Source: Flavobacterium sp. LC2016-12 (GTDB taxonomy: Bacteria > Bacteroidota > Bacteroidia > Flavobacteriales > Flavobacteriaceae). From it: a stretch of DNA of 64,000 nt. The stretch's first letter is position 1; every line of letters starts with the position of its first letter. The notes under the pieces were generated by a model. It searched no databases, was not told where the DNA came from, and saw only the letters and a list, made by a program, of their open reading frames with translations. Of this stretch, positions 42,660 to 51,829 are shown piece by piece. Made by a program: the position numbers and the translations under genes. Location: NCBI RefSeq assembly GCF_015351595.1, contig NZ_JADKPT010000011.1:1-64000 (forward strand). The letters run 5' to 3'.

Positions 42660-43304
42660 CTATTTAAAAAAATAACCGATTGTTACTTGAAAAACTCTAT
42701 TCTTCATATCACTGTTAATAACATATGTATTGGCACTAGCATCTTTAAATATATCCGAATAAGAAATGTTATATCTTAAATCTGCATAAAATTTATTCTT
42801 AAACTGATAACCTAGTCCAAAATTTACAGAAGTGTCGATACCATTTGCATAATCAGACAAATTGAAAGATTCATGATTTTCATAACCCAAAAAGTTATCC
42901 TGATATTTGTTATTGGCTTTTAATAAAATTCCGATTTGTGGCCCAGCCTGCACGCTTAATCCTTTTACAACATAATATTTTAACATTACCGGAATGTTTA
43001 AATAATTTAATTCGATTGTGCTTTTATAGTGTGAATTGACAACATCTATATCTGAATAAGAAAATTTCATTCCTTGTTGGCTGTATAATACTTCGGGCTG
43101 AATTGCAAAGTTTTTTGCTAAAGGAATTTCTGCCATTAATCCAGCGGTAAAGCCTGTTCTGTCAGATGAATCTAATTCACTTTCATCAGAAGTAAGACTG
43201 GAAATATTTAAACCTGCTTTTACACCCAATTTTACCTTGTCGGTTTGAGCTGTAACGATTGCACAAAACATGAGTGTGCATAAAACTAGCATGGATTTTT
43301 TCAT
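42660..43304 (-). CDS. Porin family / PorT-like outer membrane beta-barrel protein
   Basis: 214 residues with a signal peptide (ends 'IVTAQ') and a small 8-strand-type barrel. Typical words are 'KLGVKAGLNISSL', 'FTAGLMAEIPLAKNFAIQPEVLYSQQG' and a C-terminal Phe-rich strand 'QVTIGYFFK'. It belongs to the outer-membrane beta-barrel families (OMP_b-brl) abundant in flavobacteria; pore activity is not shown. It lies 68 bases downstream of the M4 protease start-to-stop block's 3' end on the same strand order, but a terminator separates them. Its 3' end was duplicated at 40315. Confidence 0.85.
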   Translation of the reverse strand: MKKSMLVLCTLMFCAIVTAQTDKVKLGVKAGLNISSLTSDESELDSSDRTGFTAGLMAEIPLAKNFAIQPEVLYSQQGMKFSYSDIDVVNSHYKSTIELNYLNIPVMLKYYVVKGLSVQAGPQIGILLKANNKYQDNFLGYENHESFNLSDYANGIDTSVNFGLGYQFKNKFYADLRYNISYSDIFKDASANTYVINSDMKNRVFQVTIGYFFK

Positions 43305-43323
43305 GATACTTGTTTGTTTTTAA

Positions 43324-43356
43324 GATTGGCAACTCTAAAAATTAGAGTTGCCAATT
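43324..43356 (-). terminator. Terminator of the M4 metalloprotease gene
   Basis: Perfect stem ATTGGCAACTCTAA / TTAGAGTTGCCAAT with an AAA loop just after the protease stop; T-rich on the minus strand is weak. Confidence 0.75.
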
Positions 43357-43371
43357 CTATCTGTAATTATG

Positions 43372-46300
43372 TTATTTCTTAATAATCTTAGCTGTATATC
43401 TTTTTCCATTCACAGTACAGTCTAAAACATAAACACCTGTAATCAATTGACTTACATCTATACTTGATGGCATTGAAGTATAGTTTTTACTCCATAAAGC
43501 AGCACCATCCGTTGAGTAAATTTTAATTTCTGTTTTACCTTCAACCTGATCTGCTAAAAAGATATTTACGTTATCTGCAGCTGGATTTGGGAAAACTCTA
43601 AAAGCATTAGTTATTTTTCCGATAATCAAACCTTTAGATTCAATTGGTGCCGACATACTATTACATCCGTTACTGTTTGTCGCCTGAAGAGTATAGCTTC
43701 CTTCCCAAATTGTGGCAACTGTTTTTTGAGTTGCATTTGGCAATGGTCTTCCATTTAAATACCACTGATAGCCTGCTGCATCTGCTGAAGCCACTAATTT
43801 ATTTTCATCTAAAAGCTGAATCTCCGGAACAGTATTTTCAAGAATAGAAATACTAGTTTTGAAGATTTTACCTAATCCGCTTTCATTGTAAACGGTTACA
43901 TAATAATCTCCGCTTTCTGTAGTAGTATAAGTTGGCTCTGTAGAACCATCAAACCATTCGTAAGCTTTGTAATTACCTGGATTTAAAACCACTTCCGGAC
44001 CACAAACATCTCCACTTGCCAATTCAGATTCAAAAGTATCGAATACAACTTTTACAGTTTCAGAAACCGTACAACCATTCTTTAATATAGCAGTTACAGT
44101 ATAATCTCCTGCTGTACTTACTTCAATGTCATTTGTTGCAGCACCAGTATTCCATTTATATGAAGCAACTACCAACTCACGGTCTAAAAAATTAGTTTCT
44201 GCGTCGATATACAAGGTTTTATCTGCATATCCATGAATAACAGGAGTGTCAAATATTTTGAAATCTGAAGATACTCCCTGATAAGCATAATTTTTAACGA
44301 TGTTATTTTGTGTGATAATATCATTTTCCAATTTTGCATTAATCGTAAATACATGCGAATCTCCACTTTCATCTAATTTAGGCTGTTTTTTGAAAGTATA
44401 TTCAATGCTTTCTCCAACAGGAATTCCTGATGTTACAATTTCTGAAATAGCTTCTCCTGTATTAGAATAATCTAAATCTAGTTGAATTGAATTTTCTGCG
44501 ATCGGCTTTTGTCCTTCATTTTTCAGCTTAACTTTTACTTCGCTATTGCCGCAAATGTCTTTTGGGGACAAAATTTGCAATGAGACATCCAAAACTTTTT
44601 CACTTATTACCTTTAAATCATCAAGAACCAGGTAAGAGTAACCATCAGATTTAGCGTGTCTCAAACGTAGCATTACTGATTGACCAGCATATTTGCTAAT
44701 ATTAACTACACCTTTTTGCCACTCCGTATCTTCATAAGTTCCCTGGGTAACATTTCTCCAAATTTCAGTCCATTCTCCATCTACCGGTTTAACATCAACA
44801 ATTAAAACATCATTGACATTGCTTTGCATTGCATAATAAAATTCTAAAGCTGTAGAATTTGCTGATAACTTGTAAAGTGGTGAAACCAATTCTGAGTAAT
44901 AGTAATAACCTTCTAATTGACTGTATAAAAGTTGTCCATTAGTATCTCCCGTGCGATCATTCATAGGAAGGGTCAAATAAATATTATCAGTCGTAGTAAG
45001 AGCTCTCCAAGGATAATTTTCATCACTTTTATTGGATACGAATCCTTTTGATCCAAATATTGAACCCTGAGTTACGGTTGAAAAATTTTCTGTGCTCAAT
45101 TCAGAAGCTTTTTCCACTACCTGAAACGAACCTGTCATGGCCTGTGCAATTGCTGCACCATCTGCAAGTGTTTTTACTTTAATTTCGTAATTCCCTGCTG
45201 CTAATTTTGGAAGACCATTTATTTTATAAACAATAGTCTGGCCAACCAAAATTTCATCGTTTTTCTCTAATATTACCGGAGCACCGACAGCTGTTCCGTT
45301 TTGAGTGATTTGATATTCAACTTTAACTTTATTAATTGTGTTGTATGCTAAATTCTTAACACTTACAAAAAATTCACTTGAAGGTGCATCCTCATAAACA
45401 GTTTCTGCAACACTAAAATCAGATAATCGTAAATAATCTTTTTTCTCTTTAATTTCAATATTATCCACAGCAAAACCATTAGCAAACAATCCATTGTCAT
45501 TATGTTGAAATGCAACCTGCACACATGATTTTCCTGCGTATGGCGTTAAATCTACATCATATTCCCACCACGCGCCATAATAGGGCATATGAAAGACTTC
45601 TGTCCAGGTTTCTCCTCCATCGGTACTGACTTTTACATAACCGTCAGACCAATGCTGTGAGTCTCCATAACCATCAAAAGATAGATGTGCTTCTTTGTAA
45701 TTTGTTAAATCAAATACCGGCGAAACCAGCATATCATTTGCAGCATCACAATTACATTTGTCATCATTACTAGCCATAAAATGAGTATGATCATCAAGAA
45801 ACCATCCCGGAGATCCTAAATCAGCACGTAATCCTTGCTGCCATCCCGCAGATCCCTTGTTTTCAGAAGTTCTCCAGCCTTTATACTTGCTTGCATCTTC
45901 AAAGTCCATTTTATACGGAAGTACAGCGACTTTCATATCTTCATTGTTCCAATTATCGTATGCAAAAGTTACAGCATTGTTGCCTTGTTTAACATCCCTT
46001 GTCATGTCTTCCGGGAAAACAGAAATACTAATGGTATGCTGTCCCACATTTTGCAGGTTGATATTTGAAATAGAATACGTTAAAGTATCTTTAAACTTTG
46101 CGAAATTTAAAGTTGTTTTCTCTGTTTTTGAAAAAACTTCGTTTTTCAAAGCATCAAGAACTTTAGTTGTAACATTCACCACCTGACTTGTTGTAGCGAA
46201 ATTGTTTGTAATTTTAGCACTTATCGTTACGTTGGTATTGTCAACAGAACATTTGCCTGCATCTAATTTTGCAGATAAAACTTCTAAATCGTAAGGAGCA

Positions 46301-49300
46301 TCGCTAACTAGAATATTATCAACGAATCCTCCTAAAAAGCCATCGTTATAGTCATCTGTTTTTATATGGAAACGAATTGCAACTTTTTTTCCGGCAAGAT
46401 CATTTAAACGCATTTGGTAAGGATCTTTCTTCAGTTGTGTATTTACACCTGTAAACCAGCCGCCTTCTGTATCATCATAATGCAATGTTTCAGGATAATT
46501 AACATTCTCCACTTTTTTCCATGTTGTACCCTTATCCTCAGAATATTCAACAATTAAACCATCATAACCCTTATGAAATAGATAATATAAATCAAACTCA
46601 ATATAGGGAGAAACAACATTTGTAAAGTCAAAGATTGGAGATTCTAACACAAAATCAGAATTAAGAGCCATTTTACCATTTCCTCTTATGTCTGTAGTTG
46701 CCCAGATATACTGTGATTTCGTAGTTCTAAACGAAACAGGATAATTCTGGAACAAATATTTCTGAGTTCCGCTTAATGCCTTTGTATTCCAGCCTCCTGG
46801 AGTTCTTTCAAATCCTTCAGAATACGGAAGCTGTGTTACTATACCGCTATATGCCGCATTTAAGATACTATTATTTGTAGTTATTGGATCCTGAGTTAAA
46901 GTAACATACCCTTCGTAAGTATGCAGACCAAGTGCTGATAAATCAATAGATGTATCAAAAGTAACTGTCATCTCAGATTTCCCTTTAAAAGCGGCCTCCA
47001 GTGTAACATCTTTCCACACTGTAACACTTCCTGCTTTTGTATCTGTATAACCAACTTTTAAAACAGTGCCGGCTGGAATATCCTGACAACCTAAGTTAGT
47101 AAAAGTAATGGCTGGTGTATAATTTGCTGTAAGTGCATCACCTGTATACATTGGAAGATCCAGTGCTGTTACTTTGATATCAAAATCTTTCTCTGCAATT
47201 GGGACAACGATATTTGAAACAAAAGAATATCCGTCTTTTGCACCAAATTCTTCAATAGGTTTTAAATCAAGTTTTACTTCTACATAATTGATAGCTCCGC
47301 CTTTTTGGTAAGGAATTGTAGCTTGAACTTTTAGAGTTGTTTCTTCGCCTGGCGCTAAATCTTTAGCAAAAGATATTTTACCATCAGTTTCATAGAAAGT
47401 TATCATTCTTCCTAAGGCACTTGCCATTGCTCTTAATTTAAAATTCAGAACTTCATCCGCTTTAATAACGGTAGCCCCAGTATTTCTAATGGTTACATAA
47501 AAAGGTTCATCTCCATTTAATGGTCCGCAAAGTGTTGAAGGGTTTTCAACCGAAATAACTGCTATCTGATTATCAGAATAAGCTGTACCAACACCAACTG
47601 CATACCATGCATTTGTAATTTGTTTATACTCTTCAGAACCTAAGCCAAACAAATCTTCGGCAGCCATTAAAGTGGCCATACGCATGTCGCTAAAATTTGA
47701 AGATGGCGATAAATATTCTGTAAGCGTTATATAGGCCAATTTTTCAGCTTTAGCAAGACCAATAGGCTTTATGCTGTAACTGTTATTAAGATCATTAACT
47801 CCTTCACCTCCTTCAACTAAAAGATAATACCAATAATTGGTAATTCCGCTGTTGATGTGAACACCTCCATTATCATAATTAATATTTGCCGGACTTATCC
47901 AGTTTGTTCCACCATAAGTATCAGGCTGACCCTGAACTTTTGGATTAGACATACTTCTTAAACTTCCGTGTGAATATAATTCGTCTCCTAATAACCAAAT
48001 ATCATATTTAGAGTCTTTTCCAGCATAAAATTCTATCGAAACCCCAAAAATATCACTAAACGATTCGTTCATTGCACCTGATTCTCCCTGATAAATTAAT
48101 CCGGCAGAGAACTGTGTTACAGCGTGCGTTAATTCGTGACCTGTTATACCTAAACTTACATAAGGCGTGTTATCACCATCTCCAAATTGTGTCCATCCTC
48201 CAGTCCATGAAGCGTTTTCAACTTTATTTCCTAAATGCGCAAGACCAAAAATGGTCATTCCTTTGTCATCGACACTATTACGGTCAAATTTTTCTTCGTA
48301 ATACTCTACAGATTTTTGTAATCCCCAATGAATGTCAATTGCCGCTTCATCGTGATCTTTATTATATAAGTCATTCCAATTATTATCTTCATCAACATAT
48401 TCTGTAAGTATTTCATCTGAAGGAAAATCTGCATGATTCATATTTAAAGTATAAATTGGCACACCATACTTACCTTGCAAAGACTCTAAATGATACCCAT
48501 CAGCATATTGTTTGGTATTAAAAGTGACATTTCCAGCGTAGCGAGCTTTACCTTTACCAATGTTTTGCCCTGCAATATGAACATCTCTGCTTAAATCAAT
48601 TTTCAGGATTATTTTTCCTGAATCAGCATCTACATACATTGTCTGACTTGATTGCGGATTAGTAGCAAAAATATCAAATTTCCACGCCAGGTGATATTCT
48701 TTCAATTCAGAAGAAAAATTTGGTCCAACGTAAACCAATTCCCCTTCTGGTTTTGTTTTTATTTCTTTATGAACTAAAGCAGATAGTTTTTTACTCTGCC
48801 ATACATATTCTTTTGCATTTACCATTTTAAGGGCATTCTCAAGAGCCTGAGAAGCATTTACTTTGTATTTGCTGTTTGTTGGCAAATTTTTGCTGATCTC
48901 ACCAAATGCATCAATCTTTGTTTTGTTTTCTCTAACCTTATAAACTGCACCCTCTACAGGAACAGAATTATGGATTTGCTGATAAGTCGCCAAACTTCTG
49001 CCATGTTTATCAGAAACTGATTTCAATTGCATTCTGTCTGTACCAGCCAATTCAAAATCGGCTTTTTTAACCTCAAATACATTTCGAATCGTTAAATTTG
49101 AAGACTTAGCAAAAGACCTAACTTTTGTAGTATCCTTACTTTGAGCACTTTTAGCCGTTAAACTACCAGAGTTTTTATCAAAAAGTTTTTGACTTGCTTT
49201 TAATTGTTTATAAACAGCATCACTTTCTTCCTGAGAAAGCGTCTGGCCTTTTATGCTTTTTTGAGTTAATGGAAGACCGGCCTCATCATCCTGATTGACA

Positions 49301-49482
49301 TTTTGATCAGTTGTTTTCTTAGAAGACTGATCCTTTTTTTGAATTGCTGCAGGCGATTGTATTGCCGTTTGCACATTACCACTTTTGCTTTTTTGCAAAG
49401 GAGACTGAGCCATTCCTGCGGAACAGATCAAAAAACCTAACAAAAGAAACAAATACCTGGGTTTAGAGTAAATCTGGTTCAT
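43372..49482 (-). CDS. Giant secreted M4 (thermolysin-like) metalloprotease, T9SS cargo
   Basis: 2036 residues. Signal peptide (to about AQ26), FTP/PepSY propeptide (about 110-290), M4 catalytic domain (about 300-645) with zinc motif His449-Glu-Leu-Thr-His453 (HELTH), 'GAMNESFSDIFG' supplying the third ligand, and 'GGVHINSGI' with the catalytic His. About 1300 residues of modules follow: CARDB/Ig-like domains alternating with three MAM/jelly-roll-like domains, then Ig-like domains and a T9SS type A sorting domain ('FRVFPNPAADNVNIF' ... 'YTAKIIKK'). It is expected to be secreted and cell-surface attached. The propeptide and active site are complete, so an active protease is predicted. Confidence 0.94.
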   Translation of the reverse strand: MNQIYSKPRYLFLLLGFLICSAGMAQSPLQKSKSGNVQTAIQSPAAIQKKDQSSKKTTDQNVNQDDEAGLPLTQKSIKGQTLSQEESDAVYKQLKASQKLFDKNSGSLTAKSAQSKDTTKVRSFAKSSNLTIRNVFEVKKADFELAGTDRMQLKSVSDKHGRSLATYQQIHNSVPVEGAVYKVRENKTKIDAFGEISKNLPTNSKYKVNASQALENALKMVNAKEYVWQSKKLSALVHKEIKTKPEGELVYVGPNFSSELKEYHLAWKFDIFATNPQSSQTMYVDADSGKIILKIDLSRDVHIAGQNIGKGKARYAGNVTFNTKQYADGYHLESLQGKYGVPIYTLNMNHADFPSDEILTEYVDEDNNWNDLYNKDHDEAAIDIHWGLQKSVEYYEEKFDRNSVDDKGMTIFGLAHLGNKVENASWTGGWTQFGDGDNTPYVSLGITGHELTHAVTQFSAGLIYQGESGAMNESFSDIFGVSIEFYAGKDSKYDIWLLGDELYSHGSLRSMSNPKVQGQPDTYGGTNWISPANINYDNGGVHINSGITNYWYYLLVEGGEGVNDLNNSYSIKPIGLAKAEKLAYITLTEYLSPSSNFSDMRMATLMAAEDLFGLGSEEYKQITNAWYAVGVGTAYSDNQIAVISVENPSTLCGPLNGDEPFYVTIRNTGATVIKADEVLNFKLRAMASALGRMITFYETDGKISFAKDLAPGEETTLKVQATIPYQKGGAINYVEVKLDLKPIEEFGAKDGYSFVSNIVVPIAEKDFDIKVTALDLPMYTGDALTANYTPAITFTNLGCQDIPAGTVLKVGYTDTKAGSVTVWKDVTLEAAFKGKSEMTVTFDTSIDLSALGLHTYEGYVTLTQDPITTNNSILNAAYSGIVTQLPYSEGFERTPGGWNTKALSGTQKYLFQNYPVSFRTTKSQYIWATTDIRGNGKMALNSDFVLESPIFDFTNVVSPYIEFDLYYLFHKGYDGLIVEYSEDKGTTWKKVENVNYPETLHYDDTEGGWFTGVNTQLKKDPYQMRLNDLAGKKVAIRFHIKTDDYNDGFLGGFVDNILVSDAPYDLEVLSAKLDAGKCSVDNTNVTISAKITNNFATTSQVVNVTTKVLDALKNEVFSKTEKTTLNFAKFKDTLTYSISNINLQNVGQHTISISVFPEDMTRDVKQGNNAVTFAYDNWNNEDMKVAVLPYKMDFEDASKYKGWRTSENKGSAGWQQGLRADLGSPGWFLDDHTHFMASNDDKCNCDAANDMLVSPVFDLTNYKEAHLSFDGYGDSQHWSDGYVKVSTDGGETWTEVFHMPYYGAWWEYDVDLTPYAGKSCVQVAFQHNDNGLFANGFAVDNIEIKEKKDYLRLSDFSVAETVYEDAPSSEFFVSVKNLAYNTINKVKVEYQITQNGTAVGAPVILEKNDEILVGQTIVYKINGLPKLAAGNYEIKVKTLADGAAIAQAMTGSFQVVEKASELSTENFSTVTQGSIFGSKGFVSNKSDENYPWRALTTTDNIYLTLPMNDRTGDTNGQLLYSQLEGYYYYSELVSPLYKLSANSTALEFYYAMQSNVNDVLIVDVKPVDGEWTEIWRNVTQGTYEDTEWQKGVVNISKYAGQSVMLRLRHAKSDGYSYLVLDDLKVISEKVLDVSLQILSPKDICGNSEVKVKLKNEGQKPIAENSIQLDLDYSNTGEAISEIVTSGIPVGESIEYTFKKQPKLDESGDSHVFTINAKLENDIITQNNIVKNYAYQGVSSDFKIFDTPVIHGYADKTLYIDAETNFLDRELVVASYKWNTGAATNDIEVSTAGDYTVTAILKNGCTVSETVKVVFDTFESELASGDVCGPEVVLNPGNYKAYEWFDGSTEPTYTTTESGDYYVTVYNESGLGKIFKTSISILENTVPEIQLLDENKLVASADAAGYQWYLNGRPLPNATQKTVATIWEGSYTLQATNSNGCNSMSAPIESKGLIIGKITNAFRVFPNPAADNVNIFLADQVEGKTEIKIYSTDGAALWSKNYTSMPSSIDVSQLITGVYVLDCTVNGKRYTAKIIKK

Positions 49483-49575
49483 TTTTTTAATTTAAGGTTA
49501 ATATTAAGGTTGTTGAATTATAATTAAATGCGTTTAATAGATTAAATAAGAAGGCACAAAAGCAAATCCCAAGAA
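49483..49575. other. Gap before the M4 protease with an imperfect inverted repeat
   Basis: 49556-49610 contains AAAAGCAAATCCCAAGAATC and its near-complement ending in AATTTGCTTT. It overlaps the 3' end of the small ORF. It could be a terminator for the small ORF or a structured leader element of the protease. Confidence 0.45.
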
Positions 49576-49713
49576 TCAATTTGGAGGCTGATTCCTTGAA
49601 TTTGCTTTCGTTATTTTTTGTATGATTTTTAAGAGTGCGCTCTTTTTTGTTTGTGCTTCGTCTAAAAGTTCTTCCAAACTTTTAACGGGTTCCTTTTTTT
49701 TATTCGTATTCAT
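49576..49713 (-). CDS. 45-residue charged small ORF
   Basis: ATG at 49713, TGA at 49576. The product is basic and helical: MNTNKKKEPVKSLEELLDEA continues QTKKSALLKIIQ and ends SRNQPPN. The amphipathic pattern 'SLEELLDEAQTKKSALLKIIQKI' could form one helix. It lies in the 400-base gap between the TPR/LuxR regulator and the M4 protease, all on the minus strand, 93 bases before the protease ATG. No family is recognised; coding status rests on length, codon content and position. Confidence 0.5.
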   Translation of the reverse strand: MNTNKKKEPVKSLEELLDEAQTKKSALLKIIQKITKANSRNQPPN

Positions 49714-49880
49714 CAAACCGTATTTATAATAGATTTGGTAAATATAGAATGACAGTATCGGGCACTAAAAAAAAGGAGTAATGCAAAAACACTCAGTGCT
49801 AAAAAAGGACTACTTATAAAACACTCATTTCAATGTAATCATAAAGTAATCAAATGGTTAATTTTAAAATTATTTTAAAA
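49714..49880. other. AT-rich gap after the TPR/LuxR regulator
   Basis: No gene or clear hairpin; a few A runs. The regulator has no obvious terminator here. Confidence 0.3.
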
Positions 49881-51500
49881 TTAATCATGCTTAAAAGTGT
49901 TCAAATAAGTAGAGAGATTTACTTTTTCGTTCGTTAAATCAAACTTTTTGCGAAGTCGGGTTCGGGCATTTTCAATAGATTTAAAAGATTGCCCGGTAAT
50001 TTGAGAAATTTCTTTTGTAGTTAAATCCAAATATAAAAGAGCACAAAGTCTGCGATCTTTTGGAGTAAGTGAAGGATAATCGACGGTAAGTTTATCAAAG
50101 AAAGATTTATGGACCTGCTCAAAACTTATTTCAAATTCTTTCCAGATATCAGTATTTAAATCTTTTTCCAAACGTTTCAAAACAATGTCAATTGCATGCT
50201 GCATTTCTTTGTTTGTTGTTTGGAGTTTTATCTTTTTCAGATCAGTCAAAATCTCATTGATATTATCTGTACGATTAATTTCCGACATCGCTTTTCCGAC
50301 CAAAACCATATTTTTTGCTTCAAGACTTTGCTTTAATTCCTGCTGCTTGGCTTTTAATTTTTCTTTTTCGAGCTGATTTTTTATATTCTTGTTTCGATAT
50401 CTTATTAGTAAAATAATCAAAACCAAAATACCTACAACCATTATCAATCCCACTACATAATATTTAAATCGCTTTTTTTCTTCCTCTAACGATCTTATCT
50501 GGGTACGAACTTTATAGTCTTGCTCCAATCTGATTCTCTCCAGATTTACAGCCTTCTGCTCAATATTTATACTATCGCTTATGGTATTGTATTTCTGAAA
50601 ATAAAAAACAGCATTTTTATAGTCCAGCTTTTCTAAGTAAGCCTCATAAAGTATTTTATTTAATCTTAAACCCGAAAAACTAAATACATTTTCTTTTGAA
50701 AACTCCAATGCCTGTTTTGCATTTACAATAGCATCATCAAGATTTTTTTCTTGTAATTTGTATTCTGAAAAAGACCCGTGAATAAAAGATCTTAATGAAT
50801 TATCAATTGGAGTATTGATTAAAGAAAAAGCTTTTTCAAAGTAAATATTGGCATTTTTCTGATCTTTTTTTGAAGCATAGGCCCTCGCCAGATTGGTATA
50901 GACATACGCTGTTAAAGTATTATTTTTTAATCTTTTTGCTATAAAATCGGCCTTGTGAAAATAATATAAAGAGGAATCTACGTTTTTCCCCAGATATATG
51001 GTACCGATATTGTTTAAAATCTTTAACAATTTGTCCGATTCCTTTTTAGATTTTTGGTAATGATATACATTCAAAAAATACCGGAGTGCCTTTTCTTCAT
51101 TATTACTTCCTGCATAAACAATGGCAAGATTATTCTCCATCTTAAAAATTTCCTCTGTTTTATTGCTGCTTTTATAAATTTCATAGGCTTTTAAGTAATA
51201 TTGAAGTGTAACATCTAACACATCTTTGGAACTATATATACTACCGGCAGTTTTATAAACCTGAGCTAAAAGAAGGTCTGAATTAGTTGTTTTTTTTGCC
51301 TCCGCTTCTGCTAATTCCACATATTTTACTGCTCTGTTCCAATCAGAATCCTGAAGTTTAACGGCAATTTTAAGGCACAGATCAACCTTTTTCTCATGGT
51401 CATCAATGGTGTTTAACTTATCGATTAATTCTTTTGTTGAAGACTGAGAATAAGAAATTAAAGTAAAAAAAATAAGAAGGAGTGATAATAAACGAGCCAT
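49881..51500 (-). CDS. TPR-repeat membrane regulator with LuxR-type HTH
   Basis: 539 residues: signal peptide (to about 'YSQS'), tetratricopeptide repeats across about 30-320, a membrane helix (about 348-368, 'YYVVGLIMVVGILVLIILLI'), a coiled coil (about 370-400), then a C-terminal LuxR/GerE-type helix-turn-helix (about 475-530; 'LTPKDRRLCALLYLDLTTKEI', 'KSIENARTRLRKKF'). The periplasmic TPR part would sense a ligand and pass the signal to the cytoplasmic DNA-binding domain. It is divergent from the GH20-sulfatase-SusCD genes and is the likeliest in-window regulator of that PUL, or of the M4 protease downstream. Confidence 0.85.
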   Translation of the reverse strand: MARLLSLLLIFFTLISYSQSSTKELIDKLNTIDDHEKKVDLCLKIAVKLQDSDWNRAVKYVELAEAEAKKTTNSDLLLAQVYKTAGSIYSSKDVLDVTLQYYLKAYEIYKSSNKTEEIFKMENNLAIVYAGSNNEEKALRYFLNVYHYQKSKKESDKLLKILNNIGTIYLGKNVDSSLYYFHKADFIAKRLKNNTLTAYVYTNLARAYASKKDQKNANIYFEKAFSLINTPIDNSLRSFIHGSFSEYKLQEKNLDDAIVNAKQALEFSKENVFSFSGLRLNKILYEAYLEKLDYKNAVFYFQKYNTISDSINIEQKAVNLERIRLEQDYKVRTQIRSLEEEKKRFKYYVVGLIMVVGILVLIILLIRYRNKNIKNQLEKEKLKAKQQELKQSLEAKNMVLVGKAMSEINRTDNINEILTDLKKIKLQTTNKEMQHAIDIVLKRLEKDLNTDIWKEFEISFEQVHKSFFDKLTVDYPSLTPKDRRLCALLYLDLTTKEISQITGQSFKSIENARTRLRKKFDLTNEKVNLSTYLNTFKHD

Positions 51501-51829
51501 CGCGGTAAACTATAAAGATGGCTTCAAAATTAAGGAAAATAAATGTTGAATTTACAAATAAAAAAAATGGCAAGTGTTAAAAGCAATTTATAGTTAGTAA
51601 ATTTAATTTGCATGAAAAATTTAGTGTGCTCGAACACATTTTTATTCATTTTCGTTTTTTTATTGAAAAATAACCTATATATTCGTCATCAAAATCCAAA
51701 TATCCTTGCTTTATTTTCAAATTAAAAGGACTCAAACCATGATTTTAATTCAATTTTTAACTTTTTACGAAATTTATTTAAGTTGTAATAATAGAAATCA
51801 AAACTAAGCTGTCAAAACAAAAATTAAAG
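51501..51829. other. Divergent regulatory region between regulator and PUL
   Basis: About 330 bases. It contains the 14-base operator-like site at 51625-51638 and possible weak -7 box TATATTCG near 51675. No ORF. Poly-A and poly-T tracts dominate. Confidence 0.5.
51625..51638. promoter_or_regulatory. LacI-operator-like site upstream of the GH20 gene
   Basis: TGTGCTCGAACACA, identical to the right half-site of the palindrome at 42489-42502. It is 192 bases before the GH20 ATG and 125 bases before the divergent regulator's ATG, within a region fit for controlling either. Confidence 0.6.

Noticed and set aside
48072..48407. Plus-strand ORF of 111 codons inside the M4 protease
   Set aside because: Antisense to the HELTH catalytic region; no independent features.
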